Positions 25,706 through 34,773 of a stretch of DNA of 64,000 nt are shown here, piece by piece. Under the pieces are notes generated by a model that searched no databases, had not been told where the DNA came from, and saw only the letters and a list, made by a program, of their open reading frames with translations. The stretch lies in assembly GCF_042680605.1 (NCBI RefSeq), contig NZ_JBHUEE010000003.1, positions 62,001 to 126,000 on the forward strand, in the 5' to 3' direction. How positions within the stretch are numbered: the stretch's first letter is position 1; every line of letters begins with the position of its first letter. Origin of the DNA: Allobogoriella deserti. Its GTDB lineage: Bacteria; Actinomycetota; Actinomycetes; Actinomycetales; Actinomycetaceae. A program made the position numbers and the translations under genes.

Positions 25706-26494
25706 TCAGCGGACCGAGAGGCCGCGAGGCGTGAGCAGGTCTTCGGCGATCCAGCCGACCCAGTCGGCCATCAGGGCGAGGGTCACGCTCATGACGGCAC
25801 CGACGAGGATGACCGAGGTGCGCGAGACGTCGATGCCGGTGAGCAGGATCCCTCCGAGGCCGCCCGCGTCGACGAAGATCGCGATGACGCCGTACGAGAC
25901 GATCAGGGTCAGGGCGGTACGAGCCCCGGCGGCGATGACAGGCACCGCGAGCGGGAGTTCGATGCGCACGAGTACGGTCCACGGGCTCATGCCGACGCCG
26001 TGCGCCGCCTCCAGTCGGGCGGGATCGATGCTGAGCAGTGCGGTGACGGTATTGGTCAGCACCACGAGGGTGGCACCGATGACCAGGCCGGCCACGGCGA
26101 CGCCGAAGCCCAACCCGAACAGGATCGCCAGCACGACGAGGAGACCCACTTTGGGCACCGCCTGCCCGAGGTTGCCCAGGGCGGTCACCACGGGAATGAG
26201 CCAACGCGCGCGGCGTCGGGTGACGAGAATGCCGACCGGGACCGCGATGGCGAGGACGATGCCGAAGGCCACCAGGCTCAGTCGCAGATGTTCGACGAGC
26301 GCACCGGAGAGGTTCCCGGCCGTCAACACACGCGCTTCGATGGAATCGAGGTCGCGAGTCGCGACCCACGCGGCCGTCAGTGCACAGAGCACAGCCAGCG
26401 CCGTCGGGCGAACGGCGTAGTTCGTCCACCTCGCGCCTACGCCCCGGGACCGCGGTGGACGCGTCGGTTCGGCCGTCATGGCGTCAGCGCTCAC
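25706..26494 (-). CDS. Osmoprotectant-type ABC permease
   Basis: 262 residues, about six membrane helices, with the OpuCB/OpuCD-like loop ARLEAAHGVGMSPWTVLVRIELPLAVPVIAAG. The start overlaps the ATPase stop by four bases (ATGA), and the binding protein follows 30 bases later. Pairs with the second permease at 27488. Confidence 0.92.
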   Translation of the reverse strand: MSADAMTAEPTRPPRSRGVGARWTNYAVRPTALAVLCALTAAWVATRDLDSIEARVLTAGNLSGALVEHLRLSLVAFGIVLAIAVPVGILVTRRRARWLIPVVTALGNLGQAVPKVGLLVVLAILFGLGFGVAVAGLVIGATLVVLTNTVTALLSIDPARLEAAHGVGMSPWTVLVRIELPLAVPVIAAGARTALTLIVSYGVIAIFVDAGGLGGILLTGIDVSRTSVILVGAVMSVTLALMADWVGWIAEDLLTPRGLSVR

Positions 26495-27495
26495 GAGGAC
26501 CGGTCCCCCGCCGTCGGATGCGATCCCTGGTGGCCGCGTTCCACCGCCGACAGCAGAGTCGCCATGGTGAGCGACCCGAGCACGCCGCCGGCACCGTCCG
26601 TGACGAGCAGCGGACGATCCGGCGCGATCAACAACCGGTCGAGGGCGGTGTGCAGACTCTCGTCGGCGCGCAGGGCCAGCAGGTCGTGCGCCTGATCGAC
26701 GGGAGGATCCAGCGGGATCTCGTCGATCCGGCGAAGGCTGAGGCCGCGGATGTGCGCGCCGGCACCGACGAACCGTTCGACGAACTCGTCGGCGGGCGCG
26801 TTGAGCAGGCGCTCCGGCCGGTCGAATTGAGCGATTCGGGCCCCGTCCTGGAGCACGGCAATACGGTCACCGAGCTTGACGGCTTCATCGATGTCGTGCG
26901 TGACGAACACGATCGTCTTGTGGAGGTCGGCCTGGATGCGCAGCAGCTCGTCCTGCAACGTCGCCCGCGCAATCGGGTCCACGGCACCAAACGGCTCGTC
27001 CATGAGCAGCACCGGCGGGTCGGCGGCAAGTGCCCGCGCGACGCCGACCCGCTGCTGCTGTCCGCCGGAGAGCTGCTGCGGATACTGCGCCCGGTACGTG
27101 GCCGGGTCGAGTCCGACCATCTCGAGGAGCTCGTCACTGCGACGTGCGATGCGCTTCTTGTCCCACCCCAGCAGGGTGGGCACAATCCCGACGTTGTCGG
27201 CCACGGTCATGTGCGGGAAGAGGCCACCAGCCTGGATGACGTACCCGATCCGGCGACGCAGCCCAGTCACCTCGATCTGCGTGACGTCGTCACCGCCGAC
27301 CTCGATCCGGCCCGCCGTCGGTTCGATGATGCGGTTGATCATCTTCAACGTCGTCGTCTTGCCGCACCCGGACGGCCCGACGAGGACGACCATCTCACCG
27401 TCGGCGATGTCCATCGAGATGCGATCGACCGCGGGTGCGTTCTGGCCGGGGTACCGCTTGGTGAGGTCACGGAGGCGAATCATGGGGTCAGCCAC
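26491..27495 (-). CDS. Osmoprotectant-type ABC ATPase with CBS domain (OpuCA-like)
   Basis: 334 residues. Walker A VGPSGCGKTTT, Q-loop YVIQAGGLFPHMTV, signature LSGGQQQR, Walker B VLLMDEPFGAVDP and switch His THDIDEA are all intact. The C-terminal part (about 255-320) contains a single CBS-like repeat (RADESLHTALDRLL, RPLLVTDGAGGVLG), the domain that senses ionic strength in OpuA-type systems. In-frame ATGs at 27495 and 27483; the first overlaps the upstream permease by eight bases. Confidence 0.92.
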   Translation of the reverse strand: MADPMIRLRDLTKRYPGQNAPAVDRISMDIADGEMVVLVGPSGCGKTTTLKMINRIIEPTAGRIEVGGDDVTQIEVTGLRRRIGYVIQAGGLFPHMTVADNVGIVPTLLGWDKKRIARRSDELLEMVGLDPATYRAQYPQQLSGGQQQRVGVARALAADPPVLLMDEPFGAVDPIARATLQDELLRIQADLHKTIVFVTHDIDEAVKLGDRIAVLQDGARIAQFDRPERLLNAPADEFVERFVGAGAHIRGLSLRRIDEIPLDPPVDQAHDLLALRADESLHTALDRLLIAPDRPLLVTDGAGGVLGSLTMATLLSAVERGHQGSHPTAGDRSS

Positions 27496-28138
27496 GGCGC
27501 ACCTCGGGGATGGTGACGCGGCGAACCAGGCCGAAGCAGAGATCGAGCAGGAGGGCGAGCACGAGGACTCCTAACGTGCCGGAGAGTGCGAGGTTGAGGG
27601 AGTTGGGGCCACCGAAGGTCGACATGCCGCGGAAGACGAGCTGACCGAACCCGGGGCCGTTGACGTACGCGGCGACCGTGGCGATGCCGAGCGTGAGCTG
27701 GGTCGAGGTGCGGATACCGGCGAGAATCACCGGCCAGGCCAGGGGTAGCTCGACACGCAGCAGGCTGGAGCGCCGCCCCATCCCCACGCCGGCTGCGGCC
27801 TCGAGGACCGCTGGCTCGTTGGTGCGCAGCGCCACGGTCGTGTTCCGCACGATGGGCAGCAGGGCGTAGAGAGTCAGGGCGACCACCACAGGGGTGAAGC
27901 CGAGGCCGAACGGCGGGATGAGCAGCCCGAGCAGGGCGAACGACGGGATCATGAGGATGATTGACGTCGAACTCACCGCGAGCGAGGCGCCAAGTCGGCT
28001 GCGGTAGGTGACGACGGCGAGGAGCACGCCGAGGACGGCGGCACACAGCACGCTGAGGGCGACGATCGCAACATGGCCGAGCGCGGCCTCCAGCAGGTCC
28101 TCCCACCGCTCGATGACGAAAGTGACGAACTCGGTCAT
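27488..28138 (-). CDS. Osmoprotectant-type ABC permease
   Basis: 216 residues. ATG 28138 overlaps the stop of the enolase-superfamily gene (ATGA), so the importer is translated together with it. Carries the permease loop AVLEAAAGVGMGRRSSLLRVELPLAWPVILAG. The open frame extends to 28675, but that stretch is the shadow of the upstream gene. Confidence 0.9.
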   Translation of the reverse strand: MTEFVTFVIERWEDLLEAALGHVAIVALSVLCAAVLGVLLAVVTYRSRLGASLAVSSTSIILMIPSFALLGLLIPPFGLGFTPVVVALTLYALLPIVRNTTVALRTNEPAVLEAAAGVGMGRRSSLLRVELPLAWPVILAGIRTSTQLTLGIATVAAYVNGPGFGQLVFRGMSTFGGPNSLNLALSGTLGVLVLALLLDLCFGLVRRVTIPEVRRG

Positions 28139-29226
28139 CGCAACCCGGGGTCGAGGACGGCGCCGAGACCCGGTGTACGAGGCACCGGCAAGCAGCCGTC
28201 GGCGTCGATACGCAACGGTTCGGCGAGCATGAAGTCCCGCCGCTCCGGCGTCCACGCCGGCGGGTCGTACGGGTACTCGAGGTAGGGCGCCGCACCGACC
28301 CCGGCAGCGACGTGGAGGTTCGCGAGCAGGCCGATGCCGTTGCTCCACGTGTGCGGGGTGAAGGCCCGGTTGCGCAGGCGGGCGAGCTCGGCGAGCTGTC
28401 GGGCCCGGTGCATGCCGGCAGCCAGGACGACGTCGTTCTGGTAGACGTCGTAGGCGTCTGCCTCGAGAAGGGCGAGGGAGTCGGCGAAGGTCTGCGCCAT
28501 CTCCCCACCGGCGATCCGGACGCCTGTGGTGCGCCGGAGGTCCTGCAACCCTTTGTGGTCGTTGCCGTGGAGCGGCTCCTCGAGCCAGAGGACGTCCAGC
28601 TCGCGCAGTTGCTCGGCGATCCGGCGGGCGGTGACGACGTCGATCGACCGTGTGGTGTCGCCCGGGGGCCGCCACGCCTGGTTGAGGTCGACCATGAGGT
28701 CGAGGTCGTGTCCGACGGCGTCACGGACAGCACGGACGGCCGCCACGCCGTCGGCTGCGGCTCGCGGATCGATGCGGATCTTCATGGCCCGGAACCCCTC
28801 GTCACGAAGCGCGACGGCGGATTCCGCCCGGGCCTGTGGACTCTTCAGTTCCCCGCACGAGGCGTACACGGGCAGGCGATCGACATCGCCACCGAACAGC
28901 GTGGCGACAGGCTGGCCGCAGACCTGGCCGACGATGTCCCACAGCGCGACCTCGACAGGCCAGTACCGGCCGGCGTGGAAATTGATCGACTCGATCGTCT
29001 CCACGTGTCGGACCATGCGGAGCGGATCCTCACCGATGAAGTGGTGCGCATGCGCGTCGAACCCGGCCATGGTGTCGCCGGAGCCGATGCCCGTCAGGCC
29101 TTCGTCGGTCTCGACGAACACGAGCGTCGCACCGAAGGACGTCCGGGGGACCGGATCCCACGCGGCGTCGAACGGTGGGTCGAGTTCCCGCTCGACGTGC
29201 TGAATCCGGATATCGGTGATCTTCAC
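28135..29226 (-). CDS. Mandelate-racemase-type enolase superfamily enzyme
   Basis: 363 residues from GTG 29226, chosen for AGGAGGAAG nine bases upstream. Catalytic set by position: K149-x-R151 on strand 2 (AMKIRID), metal ligands D180 (VDLNQAW), E217 (WLEEP) and E242 (GGEMAQ), D265 and H292 (TPHTWSNGIG). The His/Asp pair places it in the mandelate-racemase/acid-sugar-dehydratase subgroup rather than the muconate-lactonizing group that includes betaine epimerases. First gene of an operon whose other four genes form an osmoprotectant-type importer. Substrate unknown. Confidence 0.85.
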   Translation of the reverse strand: MKITDIRIQHVERELDPPFDAAWDPVPRTSFGATLVFVETDEGLTGIGSGDTMAGFDAHAHHFIGEDPLRMVRHVETIESINFHAGRYWPVEVALWDIVGQVCGQPVATLFGGDVDRLPVYASCGELKSPQARAESAVALRDEGFRAMKIRIDPRAAADGVAAVRAVRDAVGHDLDLMVDLNQAWRPPGDTTRSIDVVTARRIAEQLRELDVLWLEEPLHGNDHKGLQDLRRTTGVRIAGGEMAQTFADSLALLEADAYDVYQNDVVLAAGMHRARQLAELARLRNRAFTPHTWSNGIGLLANLHVAAGVGAAPYLEYPYDPPAWTPERRDFMLAEPLRIDADGCLPVPRTPGLGAVLDPGLR

Positions 29227-29473
29227 GCTGGGCGTCTTCCTCCTGCTCTCGCTCGTCGTCCGTACGCGTTCCATGCGCCACTCCGCGGCGGTTCGCCGAG
29301 GGCGGGCAAGCCGCCATCCGCCGGCTCCTGGACGCGTCCTGTCACACGTCGTGATGCTCGCGGGACGCCGTGCATCCGCCAGCCACCAGTTGCTGTTCGC
29401 GCTGCCTAGCGAACCAAAGAGTTGCGCTGTGTGCAACTAGCGATCGCATGAGCGCAACAGAGGACTCATCGGT
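29227..29473. other. Divergent regulatory region, no gene
   Basis: 247 bases between the enolase gene and the IclR gene. The only clear structure is the AGTTGC/GCAACT dyad at 29420-29438 and a GCGCAAC half-site at 29453-29459. Confidence 0.6.
29420..29438. promoter_or_regulatory. Inverted repeat AGTTGC-N7-GCAACT, candidate IclR operator
   Basis: 36 bases before the IclR start, in the region shared with the divergent enolase-importer operon. A half-site GCGCAAC follows at 29453. IclR proteins typically bind such spaced dyads. Confidence 0.5.
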
Positions 29474-30319
29474 GTGGATAGCATGGGCCAGGTGAGCAAC
29501 GCGTCATCAGAGTCGGCAGCGACGCAGGTGGGCCGGCCGAGCGCCGGACTGGGCCGGGATGTCGACCTGCTACGCGCACTCGCCTCCCCGGAGGCTCGTC
29601 GAGCCGGGGGGTTGGGCGTGAATCGGCTTGCTGAGATCACCGGTCGCGAGAAAAGCCAGGTATCTCGGGCGTTGCGGGCGCTGGCGTCAGTCGGTTTCGT
29701 CGCTCGAGACCCGGAAACCCGGCGGTACGCCATCGGGTGGCAACTCATCGCGCTGACGGCCGGGAGCCCGGAGATGCACATGCTCGAGGAGGCTCGGGGA
29801 CCGATGGACGACCTGCTCTCGGAGTTGGATGAGTCGGTCCACCTGTGTGTGCTCTACGGCACGGACGTCATGACGCTGATCACACAGTTCCCGCACGGCC
29901 GGCGTGCTCCGGGTCTGACGGCTCCCGTCGTTCCGGCTTATCAGACGTCGGCCGGTCGGGTACTGCTCAGCGATCACTCCGAGGCTCAGCTCGCCGCAAA
30001 GTTCGCCGGCACCGACTTCTCGATCGCCGGACCGACGGCCCGGGTGCGGAACGTGGCAGACCTCGCTGACACGATCCGCGACGTTCGTGAGACCGGCTAC
30101 GCCACGGTGGACGAAGAGCTCCGGAGCGGTGTGGTCGGCGCGTCCGCCCCGGTCCGCGACCACACCGGACAAGTGCGAGCAGCGTTGAACGTCAGCGCAC
30201 AGAAGTCTCGTGTGACCGATCTCGACACAATGGGTCGAACCACGGCCAGGGCGGCGCGTCGCCTGTCGCACGCCCTCGGATGGGTCGACAGCCCCCTCGA
30301 GGCACTCGGCCTCAGCTGA
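29474..30319 (+). CDS. IclR-family transcriptional regulator
   Basis: 281 residues from GTG 29474 (AGAGGA upstream); an ATG follows three codons later. N-terminal winged helix (GLGVNRLAEITGREKSQVSRALRALASVGFV) and a C-terminal effector domain (LSELDESVHLCVLYGTDVMTL, YQTSAGRVLLSDHSE, YATVDEELRSGVVGASAPVRD). Divergent from the enolase-importer operon, which it most likely controls. The effector is probably the imported compound or its breakdown product. Confidence 0.9.
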   Translation: MDSMGQVSNASSESAATQVGRPSAGLGRDVDLLRALASPEARRAGGLGVNRLAEITGREKSQVSRALRALASVGFVARDPETRRYAIGWQLIALTAGSPEMHMLEEARGPMDDLLSELDESVHLCVLYGTDVMTLITQFPHGRRAPGLTAPVVPAYQTSAGRVLLSDHSEAQLAAKFAGTDFSIAGPTARVRNVADLADTIRDVRETGYATVDEELRSGVVGASAPVRDHTGQVRAALNVSAQKSRVTDLDTMGRTTARAARRLSHALGWVDSPLEALGLS

Positions 30320-30413
30320 CCTGGTCGCCTCACACCGCCGGGATCGCAGACCGGCCGCTGCTACGGTGCCGACCGACAGCGAAAGGACGGGCGAGGATGG
30401 ACGGACCGGAGCG

Positions 30414-31466
30414 ATGAGCCCTCGAGGTGCGCGTCCGTCGTCGTCCGCCTCGGACGAGCGAGCCGCGACGTTGAGCCAGGTGGCCCACGAGGCAGGCGTC
30501 TCGCTGGCCACGGCGTCTCGCGCCATCAACGGCAGCCCGGACCGGGTGGTGGGCGAGGATCTGCGCCGCCGGGTATTGGAGGCCGCCGCCCGTTTGGACT
30601 ACTCGCCGGACGCGAATGCCCAGGCGATGGCGCGGGGCCGCACGGCCACCATCGGTCTGATCGTCCATGACATCGCCGACCCCTACTTCTCCACCATCGC
30701 CGCCGGCGTCTCGGCAGCCGCGGACGAGGAGCACCTGGCCGTCACGCTCGCCAACACCCAGCATGATCCGGCCCGTGAGCTGGCGTTCGTCCGGACGCTG
30801 CAGCAGCAACGGGCGCGCGCGATCATCCTCGCCGGCGGCCGGCAGGACGATGCGCGCGCGAACGAGGCGCTGCAGGCAGCGTTGGCCGGGTACCAGCATC
30901 GGGGCGGCACGGTGGCTCTGATCGGCCAGCCGGTGCTCGGCGTCTCCACCGTCCGGGCGGACAACGGTCGCGGCGCCGCCGCACTGGCGAACGCCCTCCT
31001 CGACCTGGGCTACCGCCGTTTCGGCATCCTGTCCGGTCCGGACAGGCACCTGACGGCGCGGGAACGACTCGAGGGTTTTATCGGGGCCCTGGACGCGGCC
31101 GGAGTCACGCCGGATGCCGTCGTGGCCAGCGCCTTCACTCGCGACGGCGGGCACGGAGCGCTCGCCGAACTGCGCGAACGGGCCCCCGAGGCGGAGGTGG
31201 TCTGGGCGGTCAACGACGTCATGGCGCTCGGTGCGATGACGGCGGCCCGCGAGGCGGGCCTGTCCGTGCCGGATGATCTGGCCTTCGCCGGTTTCGACGA
31301 CATCTCCACGTTGCGCGACGTCGCGCCGCCGCTGACGACGGTGCATCTGCCGCTCGAGGAGATGGGACGCCTGGCCACGCCGCTGGCACTCGACGTCGAC
31401 GGTGGCGTGCGGGAGGTGACCGTCTCCGGCGAGGTGGTGGTGCGCGCATCCACTCCGCGACGGTGA
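30414..31466 (+). CDS. LacI-family transcriptional regulator
   Basis: 350 residues from ATG 30414; GTG 30366 is an in-frame alternative with no ribosome site. Helix-turn-helix TLSQVAHEAGVSLATASRAINGS, then sensor domain with IGLIVHDIADPYFSTIAAGV, VVWAVNDVMALGAM and LAFAGFDDISTLRD. Ends 22 bases from the convergent transporter operon of the low-GC block. Its base composition matches the flanking high-GC DNA rather than that block, so it may serve either side. Confidence 0.9.
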   Translation: MSPRGARPSSSASDERAATLSQVAHEAGVSLATASRAINGSPDRVVGEDLRRRVLEAAARLDYSPDANAQAMARGRTATIGLIVHDIADPYFSTIAAGVSAAADEEHLAVTLANTQHDPARELAFVRTLQQQRARAIILAGGRQDDARANEALQAALAGYQHRGGTVALIGQPVLGVSTVRADNGRGAAALANALLDLGYRRFGILSGPDRHLTARERLEGFIGALDAAGVTPDAVVASAFTRDGGHGALAELRERAPEAEVVWAVNDVMALGAMTAAREAGLSVPDDLAFAGFDDISTLRDVAPPLTTVHLPLEEMGRLATPLALDVDGGVREVTVSGEVVVRASTPRR

Positions 31467-31488
31467 ATCCTCTGGCCGCGAGGCTTGG

Positions 31489-32370
31489 TCACTTCAAGCC
31501 GGTGGTCGCCATACCTCGAACGAGATACTTCTGCGCCGCGATGAAGAATCCAAAGATCGGCCCCAACGACAGCACTGACATCGCAAAGAGCGCACCCCAC
31601 GAAGAGCCACTCTCAGCGTCCATAAACGCCCGGAGCCCTAGAGGAACCGTGTACATCTCAGGGTTTGCCAAGTAGATGAGCGGGGTGAGGAAATCGTTCC
31701 ACGTCCAGATGAACGTGAAGATCGCCGTCGTCGCCAATGCTGGCGTGGTCAACGGGAGAATGATTCGCCAATAGATCCCGAAGAAGCCGCAACCATCGAG
31801 CCTTGCGGCTTCGTCCAGCTCCGTGGGGAGCGACCGAATAAACTGGACCATCAAAAAAATAAAGAACGCATCTGTTGCAAGCAACTTTGGCACAATCAGC
31901 GGCATAAACGTATTCAGCCATCCGATTTCCGAAAACAGGATGTACTGAGGGATCAACGTGACGTGCGTAGGGAGCATCAAAGTTCCCAGCATGACTGCGA
32001 ACCAAAGGTTCCTAAGTGGAAACCTCAGCCGAGCAAAGGCAAAGCCTGCTAGCGAGCAAGCAACCAGGTTGCCCACAATACACGCCGCGACCACGATAAA
32101 CGAGTTGAGGTAGAAGGTCGAGAACGGCACCTGCAGAGCACGCCACCCCAGAGAGTAGTTCTCGAGGGTGACGTCACTCGGGATGATGCTTGGATCACTG
32201 AAGATCTGCTCTTCCGGCTTGAACGAGCTCGACACCATCCACAGCAGCGGGTACAACATTACTAAGCCCACCAGGATGAGCACCACGTGCCTTCGCGCGC
32301 TACGGCCACGACTGCGCGAGCTCACCGAAAAGGAATTCGCGGGAGGTGCTTGTACGCTATTCGTCTGCAT
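31489..32370 (-). CDS. ABC sugar transporter permease (MalG type), low-GC block
   Basis: 293 residues, six membrane helices, EAA loop ELDEAARLDGCGFFGIYWR and C-terminal YLVRGMATTGLK. Overlaps the stop of the upstream permease by 14 bases. Paralog of the 18876 permease, but with visibly more A/T third positions. Last gene of the minus-strand operon that starts at 35976. Confidence 0.93.
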   Translation of the reverse strand: MQTNSVQAPPANSFSVSSRSRGRSARRHVVLILVGLVMLYPLLWMVSSSFKPEEQIFSDPSIIPSDVTLENYSLGWRALQVPFSTFYLNSFIVVAACIVGNLVACSLAGFAFARLRFPLRNLWFAVMLGTLMLPTHVTLIPQYILFSEIGWLNTFMPLIVPKLLATDAFFIFLMVQFIRSLPTELDEAARLDGCGFFGIYWRIILPLTTPALATTAIFTFIWTWNDFLTPLIYLANPEMYTVPLGLRAFMDAESGSSWGALFAMSVLSLGPIFGFFIAAQKYLVRGMATTGLK

Positions 32371-33370
32371 AGAAGACCCAGAACCTTGAGGAGAGGAAGT
32401 TTATCGCGGTAAATATCGCAACCACGGCGAGCAATACCCACGCCATAGCAGACGCATACCCCATACGGAAGCTCGTGAATCCTTCCTGATAGAGATATAG
32501 TGTATAGAAAAGCGTCGAATCCACTGGCCCGCCCAGCCCGTCACTGATCACGTACGCGGGCGTGAACGCCTGGAACGCATTGATCACTTGCAGGATCAGG
32601 TTGAAGAAGATGACGGGGCTGAGCAACGGAAGAGTAATACGGAAGAACTGACGAATCCGCCCCGCCCCGTCAACGGCTGCGGCTTCGTAATACATCGCCG
32701 GGATCTGGCGTAGTCCAGCCAAGAAGATCACCATCGGCGCACCGAACTGCCAGACGGCCAATGCCACGAGCGTGTATACAGCAGTACCCGGACTTCCGAT
32801 CCAGTTTGGCGCGTCATCGACTCCGATGAGGCCGAGGAACTGGTTCACCAGTCCGTTCGCACCAAAGACCTGGCGCCATAACAGGGCGATCGCCACGGAG
32901 CCGCCCAGTAATGAGGGCAAGTAGAACACGGAACGATAGAACCGCATCCCTCGCACCCCTCGGTCCAGAGCCATAGCCAAAGCGAGAGCGAACGTCAGTT
33001 GCAGCGGCACAGAGACGACGACATAGGTAAGAGTGACCTTGACGGAGGCGATGTACCGTGCGTCGGCGGTGAACATACGCACGTAGTTGTCAAAGCCCAC
33101 CCACTCCGGGGACCCCAGCGGATTCCACGATGTGAAGGACAAGTAGAGCGATGCCGCCATCGGACCCGCGACGATGAGGGCGAGCCCGGTGAACCACGGT
33201 AGGAGGAACAGGTAGCCGGCGACACCTTCGCTGACACGACGCTTGCTGGGACGGCGAGCTTCTACCAGCGCCGTTGCCGGGCCGCCAGCGGTCGGATACT
33301 CCACCGCCGGCAATTTCGCCTTCTTTGAGTCGCCAGCGGCCCGGGGCTTCTTCGTTGAGGGCGGGGACAA
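32357..33370 (-). CDS. ABC sugar transporter permease (MalF type), low-GC block
   Basis: 337 residues from a TTG at 33370, one base after the binding-protein stop, with GGAG seven bases upstream inside the previous gene. Helices begin near residue 50 (VAGYLFLLPWFTGLALIVAG); EAA loop YYEAAAVDGAGRIRQFFRI. Very similar to the permease at 19813 (SVFYLPSLLGGSVAIALLWR). The N-terminal PTAGGPATALVEARR stretch also resembles the untranslated-or-extended N-terminus of that paralog. Confidence 0.9.
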   Translation of the reverse strand: MSPPSTKKPRAAGDSKKAKLPAVEYPTAGGPATALVEARRPSKRRVSEGVAGYLFLLPWFTGLALIVAGPMAASLYLSFTSWNPLGSPEWVGFDNYVRMFTADARYIASVKVTLTYVVVSVPLQLTFALALAMALDRGVRGMRFYRSVFYLPSLLGGSVAIALLWRQVFGANGLVNQFLGLIGVDDAPNWIGSPGTAVYTLVALAVWQFGAPMVIFLAGLRQIPAMYYEAAAVDGAGRIRQFFRITLPLLSPVIFFNLILQVINAFQAFTPAYVISDGLGGPVDSTLFYTLYLYQEGFTSFRMGYASAMAWVLLAVVAIFTAINFLSSRFWVFYADE

Positions 33371-33371
33371 C

Positions 33372-34688
33372 TTACGACTCCACTGCAGCAGACGCTTCAG
33401 TCATGAATGTCTCCACGGCATCGTCAAGAGACATCCGTCCATAGGCGTACTCGTAGTAGATGCGTTGGTATGCGTCGACGAAATCGCCCCAACCGACCGG
33501 GAGTAGCGGCGTGATCTCCGCATCGAGCTCTTGAACCGTCTCCAGATGCTCGAACGACCGAATCTCGGTGTCATCGACTTCATCCCTGACGATGTCCGCA
33601 GCCGACGGTGAGGCTGGAACTCCGCGGGTCGCCAATTGTGCCCGGGCAGCGCTCTCATCGTTTACCAGAAAGTTGATGAGGTCCGCCGCCACGTCCGGGT
33701 GCTCCGAACTACTGGTAATGCTCCACGCGAGGCCGGCGCGCCAAACCTGTCCCGGCGTGCCGTTCGGCCCGAACGGATACGTCGTAATGTCAAGCTCGTC
33801 GTCTGTCAGGCCGACAAAGTTGGTGAACTGACTCGACGTAGTCCAGTCCATCGCTGCGTAATCCTGGATTACTCCTGAGTTCTCTGGATTTAGACCGAAT
33901 TCGGTCTGCATATCTGGTGGAACGACCGCGCCCTGCTCCTGGAGCTCACCCCACATTTGCCACCAATCGTGAAGATCGTCGCTCTCAAATCCCAGCTCCG
34001 CAGCCTGCGCAGGACCATTGAAGAGTGTCTTGCCGCGCTGTGCCAAGAACGTCTGAAATGCCTCGTATGAGCTGCCGCCATCCTCGCTGCCGTAGTAGGC
34101 GTCGCCTCCGGCCTCAGAGATCGCATTGACGATTTCTCGATAGTCACTCCAGGACCATTCCGTGGGCAACGGGTCTATGCCTAGCTCGTCGAACTTGGTG
34201 ACGTTGTAGATGAGGCCATGAGCGTCGACTCCCGGAGGCACACCGTAAAGAGTCCCGTCGAGGGTTTGCCGATCGAGAAGTTCTTGGTCCCAACCGTCAA
34301 TGTCGATCTGCTCGCCGACGTAGGGCTCGAGATCCAGAAGCACATCGCTCGATGCATACTCAGCCAGCGTTTGGCCGGACATCTGGATGATGTCGGGCGC
34401 ATTGCCACCCGCAACTTGGGTGGTCAGCCTGTCCCAGAAATTCGTTGATGTCGTAAACTCCACCTGGATATCGACCTCGGGGTGCTGTTCGCGGTAGAGA
34501 TCGAGCGCCTCTTCTGTCCGTTGCGTCCGATCATCGGACCCCGACCACGCGATGCGTAGTGATGCGCTCTCGCTGTCGCCATCGCTCTGCCCTCCTTCGG
34601 AGGGCCCGCAGGCTGTAAGTCCCAGCGCGAGAACTCCAGCCGTCGCGACCCAGGTCACTCTCCGACGCTTCCATGGTGAAACGGTCAT
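33372..34688 (-). CDS. ABC transporter sugar-binding lipoprotein, low-GC block
   Basis: 438 residues from ATG 34688 (AAGGAGGAG upstream). Lipobox LGLTAC. LRIAWSGSDDRTQRTEEALDLY, DRLTTQVAGGNAPDIIQMSG and LEYVGEQ-type loops mark a MalE-like binding protein. Follows an ADP-ribosylglycohydrolase-like gene by 85 bases and precedes two permeases, again without an ATPase. The imported ligand is likely a glycoside handled by the neighbouring enzymes. Confidence 0.92.
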   Translation of the reverse strand: MTVSPWKRRRVTWVATAGVLALGLTACGPSEGGQSDGDSESASLRIAWSGSDDRTQRTEEALDLYREQHPEVDIQVEFTTSTNFWDRLTTQVAGGNAPDIIQMSGQTLAEYASSDVLLDLEPYVGEQIDIDGWDQELLDRQTLDGTLYGVPPGVDAHGLIYNVTKFDELGIDPLPTEWSWSDYREIVNAISEAGGDAYYGSEDGGSSYEAFQTFLAQRGKTLFNGPAQAAELGFESDDLHDWWQMWGELQEQGAVVPPDMQTEFGLNPENSGVIQDYAAMDWTTSSQFTNFVGLTDDELDITTYPFGPNGTPGQVWRAGLAWSITSSSEHPDVAADLINFLVNDESAARAQLATRGVPASPSAADIVRDEVDDTEIRSFEHLETVQELDAEITPLLPVGWGDFVDAYQRIYYEYAYGRMSLDDAVETFMTEASAAVES

Positions 34689-34773
34689 TGTTGTCTCCTC
34701 CTTGAGACGATGTCTCCGTGCTTGGCTTGGCTCGGCCGGGCTAACGCTCTCGCTCCGACCCGGCCTCGGGCCC

